Shown here piece by piece: positions 11,460 through 22,639 of a DNA stretch of 64,000 nucleotides. Position 1 is the stretch's first letter; the number at the start of each line of letters is the position of its first letter. This stretch comes from Ichthyophis bannanicus. Taxonomy: Eukaryota; Chordata; Amphibia; Gymnophiona; Ichthyophiidae. The stretch spans positions 80,382,662 through 80,446,661 of the forward strand of contig CM066043.1 in assembly GCA_033557465.1 (NCBI GenBank). Reading direction: 5' to 3'. The position numbers and the translations under genes are program-made. Under the pieces are notes generated by a model, which made no database searches, had not been told where the DNA came from, and was given only the letters and a program-made list of their open reading frames with translations.

Positions 11460-11605
11460 AAAGAACTGCTACTACTACTATTTAGCACTTATAAAGCGCC
11501 ACGCACGCAGCGCTGCACAGCTAACCTACAGGAGGTAGCCAACATACAGGAGACAGTCCCTGCCCGTCAGAGTCATGCTCATCGGAGCTTACAATCTAGT
11601 TAGAA
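11460..11605 (+). repeat. Dispersed repeat with 3'-end-like signature
   Basis: The segment ctactactactatttagcac, then cgcagcgctgcacag, then gacagtccctgcc and gagcttacaatctag, is a wording I recognise as a common interspersed repeat tail in vertebrates. I cannot name the family with certainty. No coding sequence is seen. Confidence 0.45.
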
Positions 11606-12589
11606 CAGTACAGAGCATTAGTCAGAACTGGAGATAATTTCTGCAACATGGATGGATAGAATACGTGTATAAGCGTTTTTGAAAACTAATGTGCATAGCA
11701 ATCTCTCTTCTTCAAATAGGGAAGATGGAGGCAAGAGAGTTGAGTCCAGAGGTCTAAAACAGGGTGCAAGTCCCATCTTCTTGAGCACCAGGAAGTACCT
11801 GATGTAGAAACTTTGGTTCCTTTCCTGTTGCACTGTTGCACTATTGCACTGGACTGTAGGAGGAGACCGACTTCTTCCTGAAGTAGGTGGGTATGAGATT
11901 GTTAAAAATTGTTGTAAAATCTAACATACAGTGACAGAAAAATATTTGAAAAGACCAAAAAGAGCAATAGAAAAATACCAAAACGCAGGTGTGTCGTGCT
12001 TTTGAAGATGTGATCTGACAGCTTCACACAAAACAAAAGACTGAGGCAAACCCTCATGACAGCAGCATGTGGGAATAGGTGCACATGCGTGGTAGAGCAA
12101 AATCTTCCAAAATCTTCAAGACAGACCTGGAGCTGCGGTGCTGCTGCCGTGCCAGGTTTCATCGGTAACATCACCCATACTTGAGGACACACTATCCCGC
12201 TTTTCCACAGGAAAGAGTCTTAGTAAACCAGCAGCAACAAACCTTGGGAGAGGGAACTTCCCAAAACTTAGGAGCCAGTCACTGAAGAACTATGTAAACA
12301 CAGCCATTGACCCCCTCTCCCTCTTTTCAACCTCCATGGGGGTTGAGAGGGTGTGGAGGTTGAGAGGGCGTTGTAATCCGCTGCTCCTAAGTTTTCAAGC
12401 AAACACTTAAGTCCAAAGAAAATTTATCAAGACCTGTTGTGTAAGGAGTTGTGCATCCTCATAACACTCTGGACAGAATCAGTTAATATTCTGCAGGGCC
12501 GGGCAAACTAGGCAGCTGCCTAGGGCAGCAACCTCTTGAGGGGGGGAGCTGGAAAGAGCAGGGCATTCAAAGCTAAACAATGTTTATGG

Positions 12590-12670
12590 TATGTTTTATT
12601 AAAACTTGATATACCACCCTTCAATAAACAGCAAGGTGGTTTATAATAAAACAAAATACCTAAAAGAAAA
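12590..12670 (-). repeat. L2-type LINE 3' tail fragment
   Basis: The stretch gatataccacccttcaataa then agcaaggtggtttataataa is the inverted-repeat hairpin that ends L2-like LINEs in this window (compare 40550-40600 and 50515-50560). Only the tail is present. Copies of tgcctagggcagcaac lie on both sides, near 12517 and 12784. Confidence 0.6.
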
Positions 12671-12846
12671 AGAAGCAGAAAACCATGGTAGGAGATAGGA
12701 AAGGCTAGGTCACATTCACACTGAGGGAGAGGGGAAGGGGATAGATTTTTACAGCCAGGGAGAGTATAAGGCTTAAAGTCTGCCTAGGGCAGCAACACTT
12801 TGAACCAACTCTTGGCTGGAGCCGCATTCTGCCCATTGTGAACTCT

Positions 12847-12990
12847 GGGCTAGATTTACTAAAAGGCGCTAGTCTTAACATGGGCTAACTCACATTAAAA
12901 CACATTATTTACTGCAGGTCCTGTTTTATGCAGTGGGACCTATTCATTTATAACAATATTAGTATGGTATCACATTATAGTAAATTTAGC
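12847..12990. mobile_element. Possible MITE
   Basis: The left edge ggctagatttac and the right edge gtaaatttagcc form a short inverted repeat around about 120 bp of non-coding sequence. The wording (tttactaaaaggcgctagt) resembles non-autonomous DNA transposons of amphibians. No transposase and no clear target duplication were seen. Confidence 0.4.
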
Positions 12991-13649
12991 CTTCTAAATC
13001 ATTTCTTTTCCTTCTATACTTTAGCCAACAGAGGGAGCCTGGGGTCCGTTTTAGCTCACCGCACAACCAGTGCTACATAGAGGCAGAGTACTAGATCCTC
13101 ACGCAGAATTAAAAGAACAATGACATAAACCAACAAGCAGCCCAACACTTACAAACCGACACAAGAGAGCCAGTGGCACTTCTAGGGCTCAATACAAATC
13201 AGGCATCTTCCATGGTTAAACTTCAAATGCCAATGAGCATGAGAAGGCCAGAAATTATAGGCAACAGCGTCACAGGTTCAAGGATGACAAAAAAAACAAC
13301 AACTTTATATCACATCACTACAAATCACTTCAGCAGGAATACATGATTTGTGGAAATCGCCTGTAAGAAACTATTGAATATTTACAACACCCCAGTGTCA
13401 GGGTCAGCAAGAATGGAACCTGGGGAACTACGGATGGAGAGCTGCAGTAGAGTTATGGAGGCCACTGATCCACAAAGTAGTCTGGGAATAATCCAGTGAA
13501 CCTGAGGGAAGTAGACATGCCTCTGAAAACCCTTCACTGAGCCAGCACAGGATGCTCTAAATGGAACCAGGATATGCAATGAAGTCCAGGAGAACACACC
13601 TTTACTGATCCAAACAGTCCCCCTGAAGCCTTATCCTGTGGAAACTTTA

Positions 13650-13790
13650 TTCTTCCTGATCACCCCTCCAGTCCAGCTCTGACAAGCAGGTTGTCACTCC
13701 CTTCCAGCATAGATATATCACCTGCATCACCCACGAAAGCCAGTAACTCAGTTTCCAGCAGCTGGAAGGGAGCTCCAGCCTGGGAGGACC
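13650..13790 (+). repeat. DIRS C left (5') terminal repeat
   Basis: It contains cctccagtccagctctgaca then gcaggttgtcactcccttcc and tagatatatcacctgcatca. The complement of 24085-24214 reads the same way with a few changes. The first half of the element's ICR (23645-23690) is the complement of its outer edge. Confidence 0.75.
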
Positions 13791-13799
13791 GAAGGTTTT

Positions 13800-14667
13800 T
13801 CCCTGGTAGAGTTAGTGTTTAGTTGGGGGGAGGGACTATAATCCTCCCTGCCAAGCAGCAACCCAGCATCAGTTGTATGCAGACAGAGTAAAAGTAAAAC
13901 AAAGTTAATCTGCAAGAGCCGTCAAGGTAAGTCCTGAGCTGAGCTCTTCAGTGGGCAGCTAATGGGGCAGCGCTGAGAGTTGTCCGGGGTCGGCGGGGGG
14001 GCACCCTGAGGGACCGAGACCATTGAATCGGTCAGGTCCTGCTTTGGGGGGAGGGATATACCACAGGACGCCGCATCACTTTCCCCTCTTGGTTTATACC
14101 AGAGCCAGTATTGCCAGGTGACGGGTAAGTTGCGGCCATGTTGTCAGCAATTGAGCTCTGACTCCGGCACGAGGGGGGGGGGCCTCAGACACATGGCGCA
14201 GGCCTTCCTTCGATTAGGGTCGTGGTTTGATGGGCCGCGTGGAGGCAGAGTTAGGCAGGATTCTCACCTTGTCGGGGGACTGCATGCATGCCGACAAGCA
14301 AGCAGCCATCTGCGGCATGTCGTTCAACTCTCTCACCTGCTGGCATCTGTCGGGCGTGTGAGAAGTGAGACGCGCATGGTGCAGGCAGATCTTGAGCTCG
14401 ATTTTGGCATGGAACAGAGGCAGGGGGACAGCTGGGCTCAGTACCAGTCTCCAGAACAGCATCCCTGCCCATGGGTTTGGAGGGAACAGGGGATGCTGGC
14501 GTTACAACGGCGCAGAAGGCCAGATCTGGGAGACAGAAGGGCCCAGTTTTGGGAATTCTGGACTTTTCAGAAGGGGACTCTGGTAGCCCCCGGAGGGGTT
14601 TTCTACAATGGAGGCTTTCTCCCTAGAGTTTATCCTATTGCTTCATAAAGCATACTGTCTGTGGCAG
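13800..14667 (+). pseudogene. DIRS C 5' leader and start of gag region
   Basis: An open frame of 176 codons at 14118-14648 occupies the position of the leader or gag N-terminus. It has no domain I recognise. It stops where the CR1 insertion begins. Treat the frame as unproven; the assignment rests on position inside the element. Confidence 0.4.
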
Positions 14668-14912
14668 CATAAGAACATAACATAAGATATGCCATACTGG
14701 GTCAGACCAAGGTCCATCAAGCCCAGTATCCTGTTTCCAACAGTGGCCAATCTAGGTCATACGTACCTAGCAGTTTCCCCAAAAGACACAGGTTCCGCAA
14801 TGCTTGTACTGGGTCAAGCATTGATATCCTGGGTCCCTTCTTAATAATGGTTTATGGACCTTTCCTCCAGGAACTTGTCCAAACCTTTTTTAAACCCAGC
14901 TATACTAACAGC

Positions 14913-16904
14913 TGCTTTAGATACAAATGACAGAGCTCTGGAAGAGTTATGGAATGACATCAAGAAGGTTGTGTTGGAAGAAAGCGAGAAGTCTCTACAA
15001 AAGGTGAAAAAGCAAAAACGGCCAAAATGGATGACGGAAGAAACTCTGAAAATTGCCCAGAAACACAGAGAAGCTAAAGCCAGAGGAGAAAGACAATCGC
15101 AGAACTCAACAGAGATTTCCAATGTGCAGCAAGACAGGACAAGGAAAAGTACTACAATGACACTTGCAAGGAAATAGAAGCAGAAACTCTTAGAGGAAGA
15201 ACAAGTTTGGCTTTCCTAAAGCTACGAGAGTTAAAGAAAAAGTTCCAGCCTCGAATTGGAATGTTACAAGATGCTCAAGGTTCTATGTTGAATGATGCTG
15301 AGAAGATCAAGAAAAGGTGGAAGGAATATACAGAGTTTTTATATGATAAAGATCAAGTGGACCAACAGCCGATTCAACCTGTACCTTATGATCGGGAACC
15401 ATTGGTGATGAAAGAAGAAGTTGAAGCCTTATCAAAGAACAAAGCACCAGGCATTGATAGCATTCCCATAGAAGTATTGCAGCAATCTGATGCAGCTGTT
15501 ACCGTACTCACAAGGCTCTGCCAAGAAATATGGAAGACAACATCATGGCCAACTGACTGGAAAAGATCTGTGTTTATACCAATACTAAAGAAAGGTGATC
15601 CAATTGACTGTGGAAATTATCGCACAATCGCTCTGATCCCACATGCCAGCAAGATTCTACTGAAGATTATTCAAAAGAGAGACTACAACCATACCTGGAA
15701 CAAGAACTACCTGAAGTGCAAGCAGGGTTCAGGAAAGGGCGAGGAACGAGAGACATCATTGCAGATGTGAGATGGATCCTTGAAAAGACTAAAGAATACC
15801 AAAAGGATATCTATTTGTGCTTTATCGCCTATAGCAAGGCTTTTGACTGTGTAACTCATGAGAAACTCTGGGCCACATTAAGAAGCATGGGTATACCAGA
15901 ACACCTGATCGTTCTCTTGCGCAATCTGTACATTGATCAAGAAGCAACAGTTTGAACGAAACAAGGAGAAACAGAATGGTTTAAAATAAGCAAAGGTGTA
16001 AGACAAGGCTGCATACTTTCCCCCTACCTGTTTAATTTATATGCAGAACAAATCATCAGAGAAGCAGGATTGTATGAAGACAACAGAGGTGTGAAGATTG
16101 GTAGAGGACTCAACAACCTTCGCTATGCTGATGATACCACATTACTGGCTGAAAGTGAAGATGATCTGAAACATTTGCTTCTCACAATCAAAGTACATAG
16201 TCTCAAAATGGGCCTGCACCTTAATGTAAAGAAGACAAAGATCATGACAACTGGCATAATCAACAGGTTCATCGTTGAAGGAGAAGAAATTGAAATTGTG
16301 AACAACTTTAACCTACTTGGATCAACTATCAATAAAGAAGCAACAAGCAGTCAAGAAATCAGACGACGCATTGCTCTTGGCAGAATGGCTATGAAAGACC
16401 TAGATAAGATTCTCAAGAGCAGAGATGTCTCTCTCCATACAAAGATTCGACTTGTTCAAGCCATGGTATTTTCAATAACATCATATGGATGTGAAAGCTG
16501 GACAGTGAAAAAGATAGACAGGAAAAAAATTGATGCCTTTGAATTATGGTGCTGGCGGCGAATACTGTGTATACCATGGACTGCCCGAAGAACAAACCAG
16601 TCGGTACTAGAGGAGATCAAACCTAAGATTTCTTTAGAAGCTCAGATGACAAGACTTCGACTTTCATACTTTGGACACATCATGTGAAGAGAGAGATCAT
16701 TAGAGAAAGACATTATGCTTGGCAAGATAGAAGGTCAACGCAAAAGAGGAAGGCCAGCAATGAGATGGATCGATACAATAACAGTAGCTACGGGTACCAG
16801 TCTGTCAACAATGAGCCGCCTGACTGAAGACCGAACACAATTTAGGATAGCTATCCAGAGGGTCGCCATGAGTCGACTCCGACTCGACGGCACTTAACAA
16901 CAAC
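14913..16904 (+). mobile_element. RTE-clade LINE related to BovB
   Basis: A 5'-truncated plus-strand LINE of 1992 bp. It is flanked by the target duplication atactaacagc at 14902-14912 and 16905-16915. The reverse transcriptase and C-terminal domains match the RTE clade, with strong likeness to BovB. The 3' end reads cgccatgagtcgactccgac then tcgacggcacttaacaacaac. This is the tail wording of BovB-type elements and of the SINEs they mobilise. The apurinic endonuclease domain is missing because of the truncation. Confidence 0.88.
15207..16897 (+). pseudogene. RTE reverse transcriptase, nearly intact
   Basis: Domains in order: KNKAPGIDSIPIEVL (motif 1), WKRSVFIPILKKGDP, GNYRTIALI, AGFRKGRGTRD, SKAFDCVTHEKLW, and the catalytic NLRYADDTTLLAES. 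The C-terminal block follows, with MVFSITSYGCESWTVKK and FELWCWRRILCIPWTARR. It closes with GKIEGQRKRGRPAMRWID. One frameshift lies near 15700. Two in-frame TGA stops lie at 15953-15955 and 16685-16687. Both sit at positions where Arg is expected, which fits CGA to TGA decay of methylated CpG. The YADD site is intact. In life it would copy RNA into DNA at the target site. Confidence 0.87.
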
Positions 16905-16915
16905 ATACTAACAGC

Positions 16916-18379
16916 CTTTACTACATCCTCCGGTAGCAAATTCCAGAGTTTGATTACACGTTGAGTGAAGAAATATTTTCTTTTATTAGTCTTAAATAGT
17001 TTACCCTGTAGCTTCATTACATGTCCCCTAGTCTTTCTATATTCTGATAATGTAAACAATCGATCTACGTTTACCCGTTCCACTCTGTTCATTAATTTAT
17101 AGACTTCTATCATATCTCCCCTCAGCTGTCTCTTTTCCAGGTTAAAGAGCCCTAACCTTTTTAGCCTTTCTTCATAGGAGTATCCTTCCATCCCCTTTAC
17201 TATTTTGGTGGCTCTTCTCTGAACCTTTTCTAATAACTCTATATCCTTTTTAAGATACGGCGACCAGAATTGCACACAATATTCAAGGTGCGGTCTCACC
17301 ATGGAACGATATAGAGGCATTATAATATCCTTTGTTTTATTTTCCATTCCTTTCCTTATGATACCTAGCATTCTATTTGCTCTCTTGGCTGCTGCTGCAC
17401 ACTGGGCCGAGGGTTTTAACATGTTATCCACAATGACGCCTAAATCATTTTCCTCGGTGGTGGTTCCTAATGTGGAATCTTGCATTGTATAGCCATAGTT
17501 TGGGTTGTTCTTCCCTAGGTGCATAACTTTGCACTTGTCCACATTAAATTTCATCTGCCATTTTGATGCCCAGTCTTCTAATTTATCAAGATCCTCTTGC
17601 AATTTTCCACAGTCCTCTTGGGTTTTAACAACTTTAAATAGTTTTGTGTCAACTGAAAATTTGATAACCTCACTCGTTATTCCACTTTCCAGATCATTTA
17701 TGAATATGTCAAAAAGCAGCGGACCCAGCACAGATCCCTGGGGTACACCACTATTCACCTTTCTCCATTGGGAAAATTGTCCATTTAGCCCAACCCTCTG
17801 CTTTCTATCTCTTAACCAGTTCTTGATCCACAGTAGTACACTGCCTCCTATCCCATGACTCTTTAGTTTTGCCAAAAGTCTCTGATGAGGTACCTTGTCA
17901 AAGGCTTTCTGAAAGTCCAGATACACTATATCAACCGACTCACCTTTGTCCACCTGTTTATTCACACTTTCAAAAAAACATAACAGATTAGTAAGACAAG
18001 ATCTTCCTTGTCTAAAGCCATGTTGGCTGTCTCCCATTAGGCCATGACTATTTACATGCTGAGTAATTTTATTCTTTATGATGGTTTCTACCATTTTTCT
18101 CGGATCACCCCTGGAACCCTTTTTAAAAATTGGTTTGACATTGGCGATCCTCCAATCTTCAGGTATTAGAGATGATTTTAATGATAGTTCACAGATTACT
18201 AATAGCAGGTCTGCAATCTCATATTTCAGTTCTTTCAACACCCTTGGATGTATACCATCAGGCCCAGGTGATTTACTATTCTTCAGTTTATCTAATAGTT
18301 GTAATACATCTTCCCGATGTATCGATATTTCCTTCAATTCTTCCGCACCTTTAAATACCACTTCAGTCATGGGTAACAT
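16916..18379 (-). pseudogene. CR1 (copy 3) reverse transcriptase
   Basis: A long frame runs from 18379 toward 16916 and continues by chance into the RTE down to 16805. Motifs are NSKSPGPDGIHPRVLKEL, WRIANVKPIFKKG, HGFRQGRSCLTNLL, VYLDFQKAFDKVPH and [14 protein letters not shown]. The catalytic motif, normally FADDTKL in this family, reads FSVDTKLF here, so the active site has lost one of its paired aspartates. The C-terminal MVRPHLEYCVQFWSPYLKKD and RRATKIVKGMEG block is typical of CR1. It is separated from the endonuclease part by a frame break at 18380-18477. Confidence 0.87.
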
Positions 18380-18477
18380 CCCTACATCTTCCTCAGTAAA
18401 GACTGAAGCAAAGAATTCATTCAGTCTCTCCGCTATCGCCTTGTCGCCTGCCTCTTAGTGCCCCTTTAACTCCTCTA

Positions 18478-19470
18478 TCATCTATTGGACCAACTGACTC
18501 TCTCACAGGTTTTTTGCTGCGAATGTACTTGAAAAAAATCTTTATTTCGTGTTTTTGCTTCCACAGCAAGCTTCTTCTCAAATTCTCTCTTTGCCTGCTT
18601 TATCAATGCCTTGCATTTGATTTGCCAGTGCTTGTGCTGTTTCCAGGTTTCGTCGTTTGGCTCTTTTTTCCATTTCCTGAAAGATGCTTTTTTGGCAACA
18701 GCCTCTCTGACCTCACCTTTAAACCATGCTGGTAGTTTTTTGGACTTCCTTCCACTTTTCTTAAAGCGTGGAATACAGCTGGTCTGGGCTGCCAAGATAG
18801 TATTTTTCAACACCACCCAAGCTTGATGTAAGTCTTTAACCTTTGCAACTGCTCCTTTTAGTTTTTTCTTAACTATTTTCCTCATTTTATCATAGTCTCC
18901 CTTTCGAAAGTTAAAAGGTAGTACTGTGGATTTCCGTACTATCCCTCCTCCACTAATTAAATCAAAGGCGATCATGCTATGATCACTATTGCCAAATGGC
19001 CCCAACACCCTTATCTCTTGCACCAGATCTGGTGTTCCACTAAGGACCAGGTCTAATATGGCTTCCCCTCTGGTCGGTTCATGAACCAGCTGCTCCAAGA
19101 AGCAGTCATTTATGTCATCTAGGAACTTTATCTCCCTAGCATGTCCTGCCGTGAAACTGACCCAGTCGATACCGGGGTAATTGAAATCACCCATTATTAT
19201 TACTGCGCTGTAACTTTTGTTAGCTTCCTTGATTTCTTTGAGCATTTCATCATCCATTTGTTCATTCTGGCCTGGTGGTCAATAGTACACCCCCACTGCC
19301 ATCGCCTTCCCCTTTTTACATGGAATTTCAATCCATAGAGATTCTACAGCAAATTTTGTTTCCTGCAAAACTTTAATCCTTTCTGACTCAATGCCCTCTC
19401 TAACAGAGCGCAACCCTTCCACCAATTTGATCAGCTCTATCATTACGATATAGTTTGTACCCTGGGAGCA
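18478..19470 (-). pseudogene. CR1 (copy 3) endonuclease and linker
   Basis: The frame 19257-18478 encodes VIIMGDFNYPGIDWVSFTAG, the DFN-containing core of the exonuclease/endonuclease/phosphatase fold. HEPTRGEAILDLVLSG and GPFGNSDHSMIAFDL follow, where SDH is the catalytic end of the domain. A second frame at 19491-19279 continues the upstream part (ETKFAVESLWIEIP). The N-terminal third is missing by 5' truncation. The domain would nick target DNA. Confidence 0.82.
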
Positions 19471-19490
19471 GGCATGGGCGTATCCCAGCA

Positions 19491-20490
19491 ATGGAAAAGA
19501 GTGTGGAGATACGCAGGGGCCCTCCAGCTCCGCCGGAGGGGGCGGGGGGAGCAGGCAGCTAAGCTCCCATATCTGGAGGTAGAATTCTGGTAGGAACTCC
19601 GGGGGACTCTATCAGACACCTATGAGGACCCTTTAGAGGGCACATCAACATTGCTGGGGGAGATTTATTCGAGGGATATCGAGGAGATGCCGACGGGGGA
19701 AGATCCCAACATGGTCCGCGTCTTCAGGAAGGGCCGCTGGCCTTAATAGCACATTCTCTGGTGGCATTAAACATTGTGGCCCCAGAGCCTGCGGAAGAGA
19801 AGGTCCTGGAGGACCCCCTTCTGCAGGACACCCGGAGACTGAAAATCCTGGAGGACCCCCTTCTGCAGGACATCCGCAGACTGCAAATGTTTTTTCCAGT
19901 CTAAAGGGTCTTTCGGCGCATGATAGAGACAGAATGGGAGATGCCGGAAGCGGCCCTCGGAAGTTCTAGGCTAATGGGACGGTTATACCCGCTCCCAGAA
20001 TAAGACAAGGAGCGACTTTGGGCTCCACGTGGATGCCACAGTCTCGGCCATCACAAAAAAAGACTACAATACCAGTAGAGGGGGCAGTGGCCCTCAAGGA
20101 CCCCCAGGATAAGAAGTTTGAGACCCTGCTTAAGCAAGCATTTGAAATTAATGCCCTGATCCTCCAGACCTTCCATTTGTGGGGCCTATTTTTCCCAGAC
20201 GTGTCTGAGCTGGACTCAGGGCTTGCCAGAGCCGGAGGATCAGGCTCTGCCAGCGTGGGCAGAGGCAGCATGTGTCGAATCAGGCACTGCCTTCTTGGCG
20301 GATGCGTTTTATGACTTAATTAGGGCCTCTTCTAAGGCTATGGCCTCAGTGGTGACAGCTCGTCACCTCTTATGGCTGTGGAATTGGGTGGCAGATCTTT
20401 CCTTGAAGACGAGGCTGAGTCATCTCCCCTTTCAGAGCAAGCTCTTGTTTGGGGAGGCCTTGGAGAAGCTGGTGAAGGAACTGGGGTAGT
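19491..20490 (+). pseudogene. DIRS C gag, main part
   Basis: Read in several frames on the plus strand. Recognisable pieces are TTIPVEGAVALKDPQDKKFE with TLLKQAFEI at 20056-20150, and GTAFLADAFYDLIRASSKAM at about 20275-20345. LPFQSKLLFGEALEKLVKEL follows at about 20425-20487. The same three blocks, complemented, occur in DIRS E (30700-31450), so the two belong to one lineage. A ggaggaccccttctgcagga repeat near 19800-19870 is present in the low-complexity upstream part. Frameshifts divide the frame. Confidence 0.72.
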
Positions 20491-20904
20491 CTAAGGGGTC
20501 AAAGCTTCCCAAAGACTGACCCAAAGTAGTCAGGGGCCAGGCTCTTAGCTGGGGACAGCTCCACGATTTTCAGCATTTCAGAGCAGTGCAGTTTGCCGCC
20601 TTTCAGAGGGCGTGTTAGCCCAGCAGGGGTCCCTCCTTTCGAGGAAGTTGGGGAGTTGGGAGAGGGTACTATCCTTCCACCTCTCTGGCCTCTAAAAAGA
20701 CACAATGAGATGGGGGGGGGGCCATGGCGGGGGCAGAGTCTGTAGGGGGGGGGGCGACTCCAAAGCTTTCTGCCCGCCTGGATCCAAATCATATTCGACC
20801 AGTAGGTCTTGAAGGTGATCCGAGAAGGTTATGCCTTGGAATTCACCCATCCTTTAGTGGATACCTTTGTAATGCCCTGGTGCAGATCCATATGAAAGGT
20901 CTGG

Positions 20905-21516
20905 GTGGTCCAGGACACGTTTAAGCAGCTGCTGCAGCTGGAGGCTGTGGTGCCCGTGCCCAAAAAGCAATGCAGCACAGGTTGCTACTCCATCTATTTT
21001 GTGGTCCCTAAGGAGGAGGGTTCCTTTCGGCCTATTCTGGACCTGAAGCATGTGAGCCGCACCTTGCGGATTCTACGGTTTCACATGGAGACCTTAAGGT
21101 TGGTGATCACGGCAGTTTGCAAGGGGGAGTTCCTCACCTTCCTTGGATTTGACCAAGGCCTATTTACACATTCCCAATCGCTCGGAGCATCATCGGTTTT
21201 CTGTGTTTCACCCTGCCCATGGGGCATTTTCAAATTTCAGGCACCGCCCTTCAGCCTCACCTCTGGCCTGCGAACATTTACAAAGGTGATGGTCATTGTG
21301 GTGGCAGCAGTGCGGCGAGAAGGAGTGCTGGTGCATCCATATCTGGACGATTGGCTGATACAGGCAAAGTCAGCAGAGGAGAGCTCGTTGGCCATCCAAC
21401 GGATGGTGTCATGCTTACAACAGCTAGAATGGGCGATAAACTTCGCCAAGCATCACCTTTGCCTGTCCCAGTACTTGGTGCACCTGGGAGCTCATTTCCA
21501 GACTGCAGAGGGATGA
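20905..21516 (+). pseudogene. DIRS C reverse transcriptase
   Basis: The frame encodes YFVVPKEEGSFRPILDLKHV, the entry motif of DIRS RTs. GIFKFQAPPFSLTSGLRTFT follows, then VHPYLDDWLIQAKS at 21334-21375, the catalytic YLDD with the DIRS-typical WLI. The first catalytic region, expected as SLDLxxAY, is garbled to GFDQGLFTH near 21150, so a short frameshift pair has destroyed it. AINFAKHHLCLSQYLVHLGA is the post-catalytic block. Confidence 0.85.
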
Positions 21517-21593
21517 GTATCGCTGCCGGTAGAGTGGGCGGAGAAGCTTAGGGGACAGGTGCAGGGGTTCCTGCAGTTGCCGGCCCCCTCGGC

Positions 21594-22320
21594 TTGGCAT
21601 TACCTTCAGTTGCTGGGTTCAATGGCGTCAATGATAGAGCTAGTGTCCTGGGCACAGGCACATATGCAGTCGCTGCAAGGGCATTGCTGTTGCAGTGGTC
21701 CCCTCTGAGTAAGGAATGGTCTCAGAGGCTGGTGTGCCTCACAGGCATTCAGAGGGAGCTATGGTCGTGGTTAGACCCCTGCAAACTTCTGGCAAGGATG
21801 CCACTGGAATTGCTCGAGTGGGTACACTTTATCACAGATGCTTGCCTGTCCGGCTGGAGGGCACATTGCCAGGTCCAGGTGGTACAGGGTGTGTGGTTGC
21901 CCGATGACAGCAGTTGATCCATCAACCGCTTGGAGACCCGGGTGGTGTTTCTGGCGCTGCAGCACTTTTGTCCGATCCTGCAGGACCAGGCGGTCAGGGT
22001 GTTCTTGGACAATGCCTTCAAGGTGGCATACCTGAACTGACAGGACAGGATGGGCAGTGTCATGTTAGGAGAAGAAGTGGCTCAGATTCTGGCCTGGGCC
22101 AAGAAGAATATCCTGGCACTGTCGGTGGCGCATGTAGCCGGCAAAGAGAATGTTCAGGCAGACTTCCTCAGCCATGAGCAGCTAGATCTGGGTGAGTGGG
22201 TTCTCGAGCATCAGGTGTTCAAAAAGATCGTCCACAGGTGGGACAGTTGGTCATGGATCTCATGGCAACATTCAAGAACGCCAAGGCATCAAGGTTCTTC
22301 AGTCAGAGGAGAGAACAGAT
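21594..22320 (+). pseudogene. DIRS C RNase H and downstream domain
   Basis: Frames at 21594-21917 and 22050-22334 encode WVHFITDACLSGWRAHCQVQ, the first RNase H aspartate block. KKNILALSVAHVAGKENVQA and DFLSHEQLDLGEW follow, the closing RNase H blocks of the DIRS lineage of C, E and F. DLMATFKNAKASRFFSQRRE at about 22253-22312 is the conserved segment just after RNase H. Stops and frame changes lie between the blocks. Confidence 0.75.
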
Positions 22321-22639
22321 GTCCAAAGGCCTGAATGCTCTGGTGCAACCGTGGCCGCAGAATGTGCTGCTGTATGTTTTTTCCCCCATAAGCAATGATA
22401 GGCGGCCTGCTGCAGTGAATCGAGTCACATCAGGGGCTAGTAATTTTGATAACACCCGACTGGCCTCGACGTCCGTGGTACATGAATCTGACATGTCTGT
22501 TGGCAGATCGCCCACGGCGCTTGCCTGTGAGCCCACATCTACTGACGCAGGGGCTGGTGCTCCTGCTCCAGGTGGATCAATTCTCTCTTACGGCCTGGCT
22601 CTTGAGAGGGCTTGGTTAAGGAAGCAGGGGTACTAGTCA

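Larger units (their letters stand above)
9705..13649. other. Intron, largely unique sequence
   Basis: Nearly 4 kb of PTPN9 intron without a supported gene. It contains a C-run at 10631-10645, a small duplication (tgatgagagactgacac) near 11408-11440, and the repeats listed separately at 11460, 12590 and 12847. Short open frames here show no recognisable domain. Confidence 0.65.
14668..19470 (-). mobile_element. CR1 LINE (copy 3), broken by an RTE
   Basis: A minus-strand CR1 with its 3' tail at the left (cttgatggaccttggtctga and acccagtatggc on the minus strand). An endonuclease part lies at 18478-19470 and a reverse transcriptase at 16916-18379. It is 5' truncated inside the endonuclease near 19470. 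The RTE at 14913-16904 splits it, flanked by the 11 bp duplication atactaacagc. It sits inside the gag region of DIRS C, so it inserted after C and before the RTE. Confidence 0.88.

Noticed and set aside
14118..14648. A 176-codon plus-strand open frame as a host gene.
   Set aside because: It lies between the terminal repeat and gag of DIRS C and shows no domain. Position suggests transposon leader sequence.
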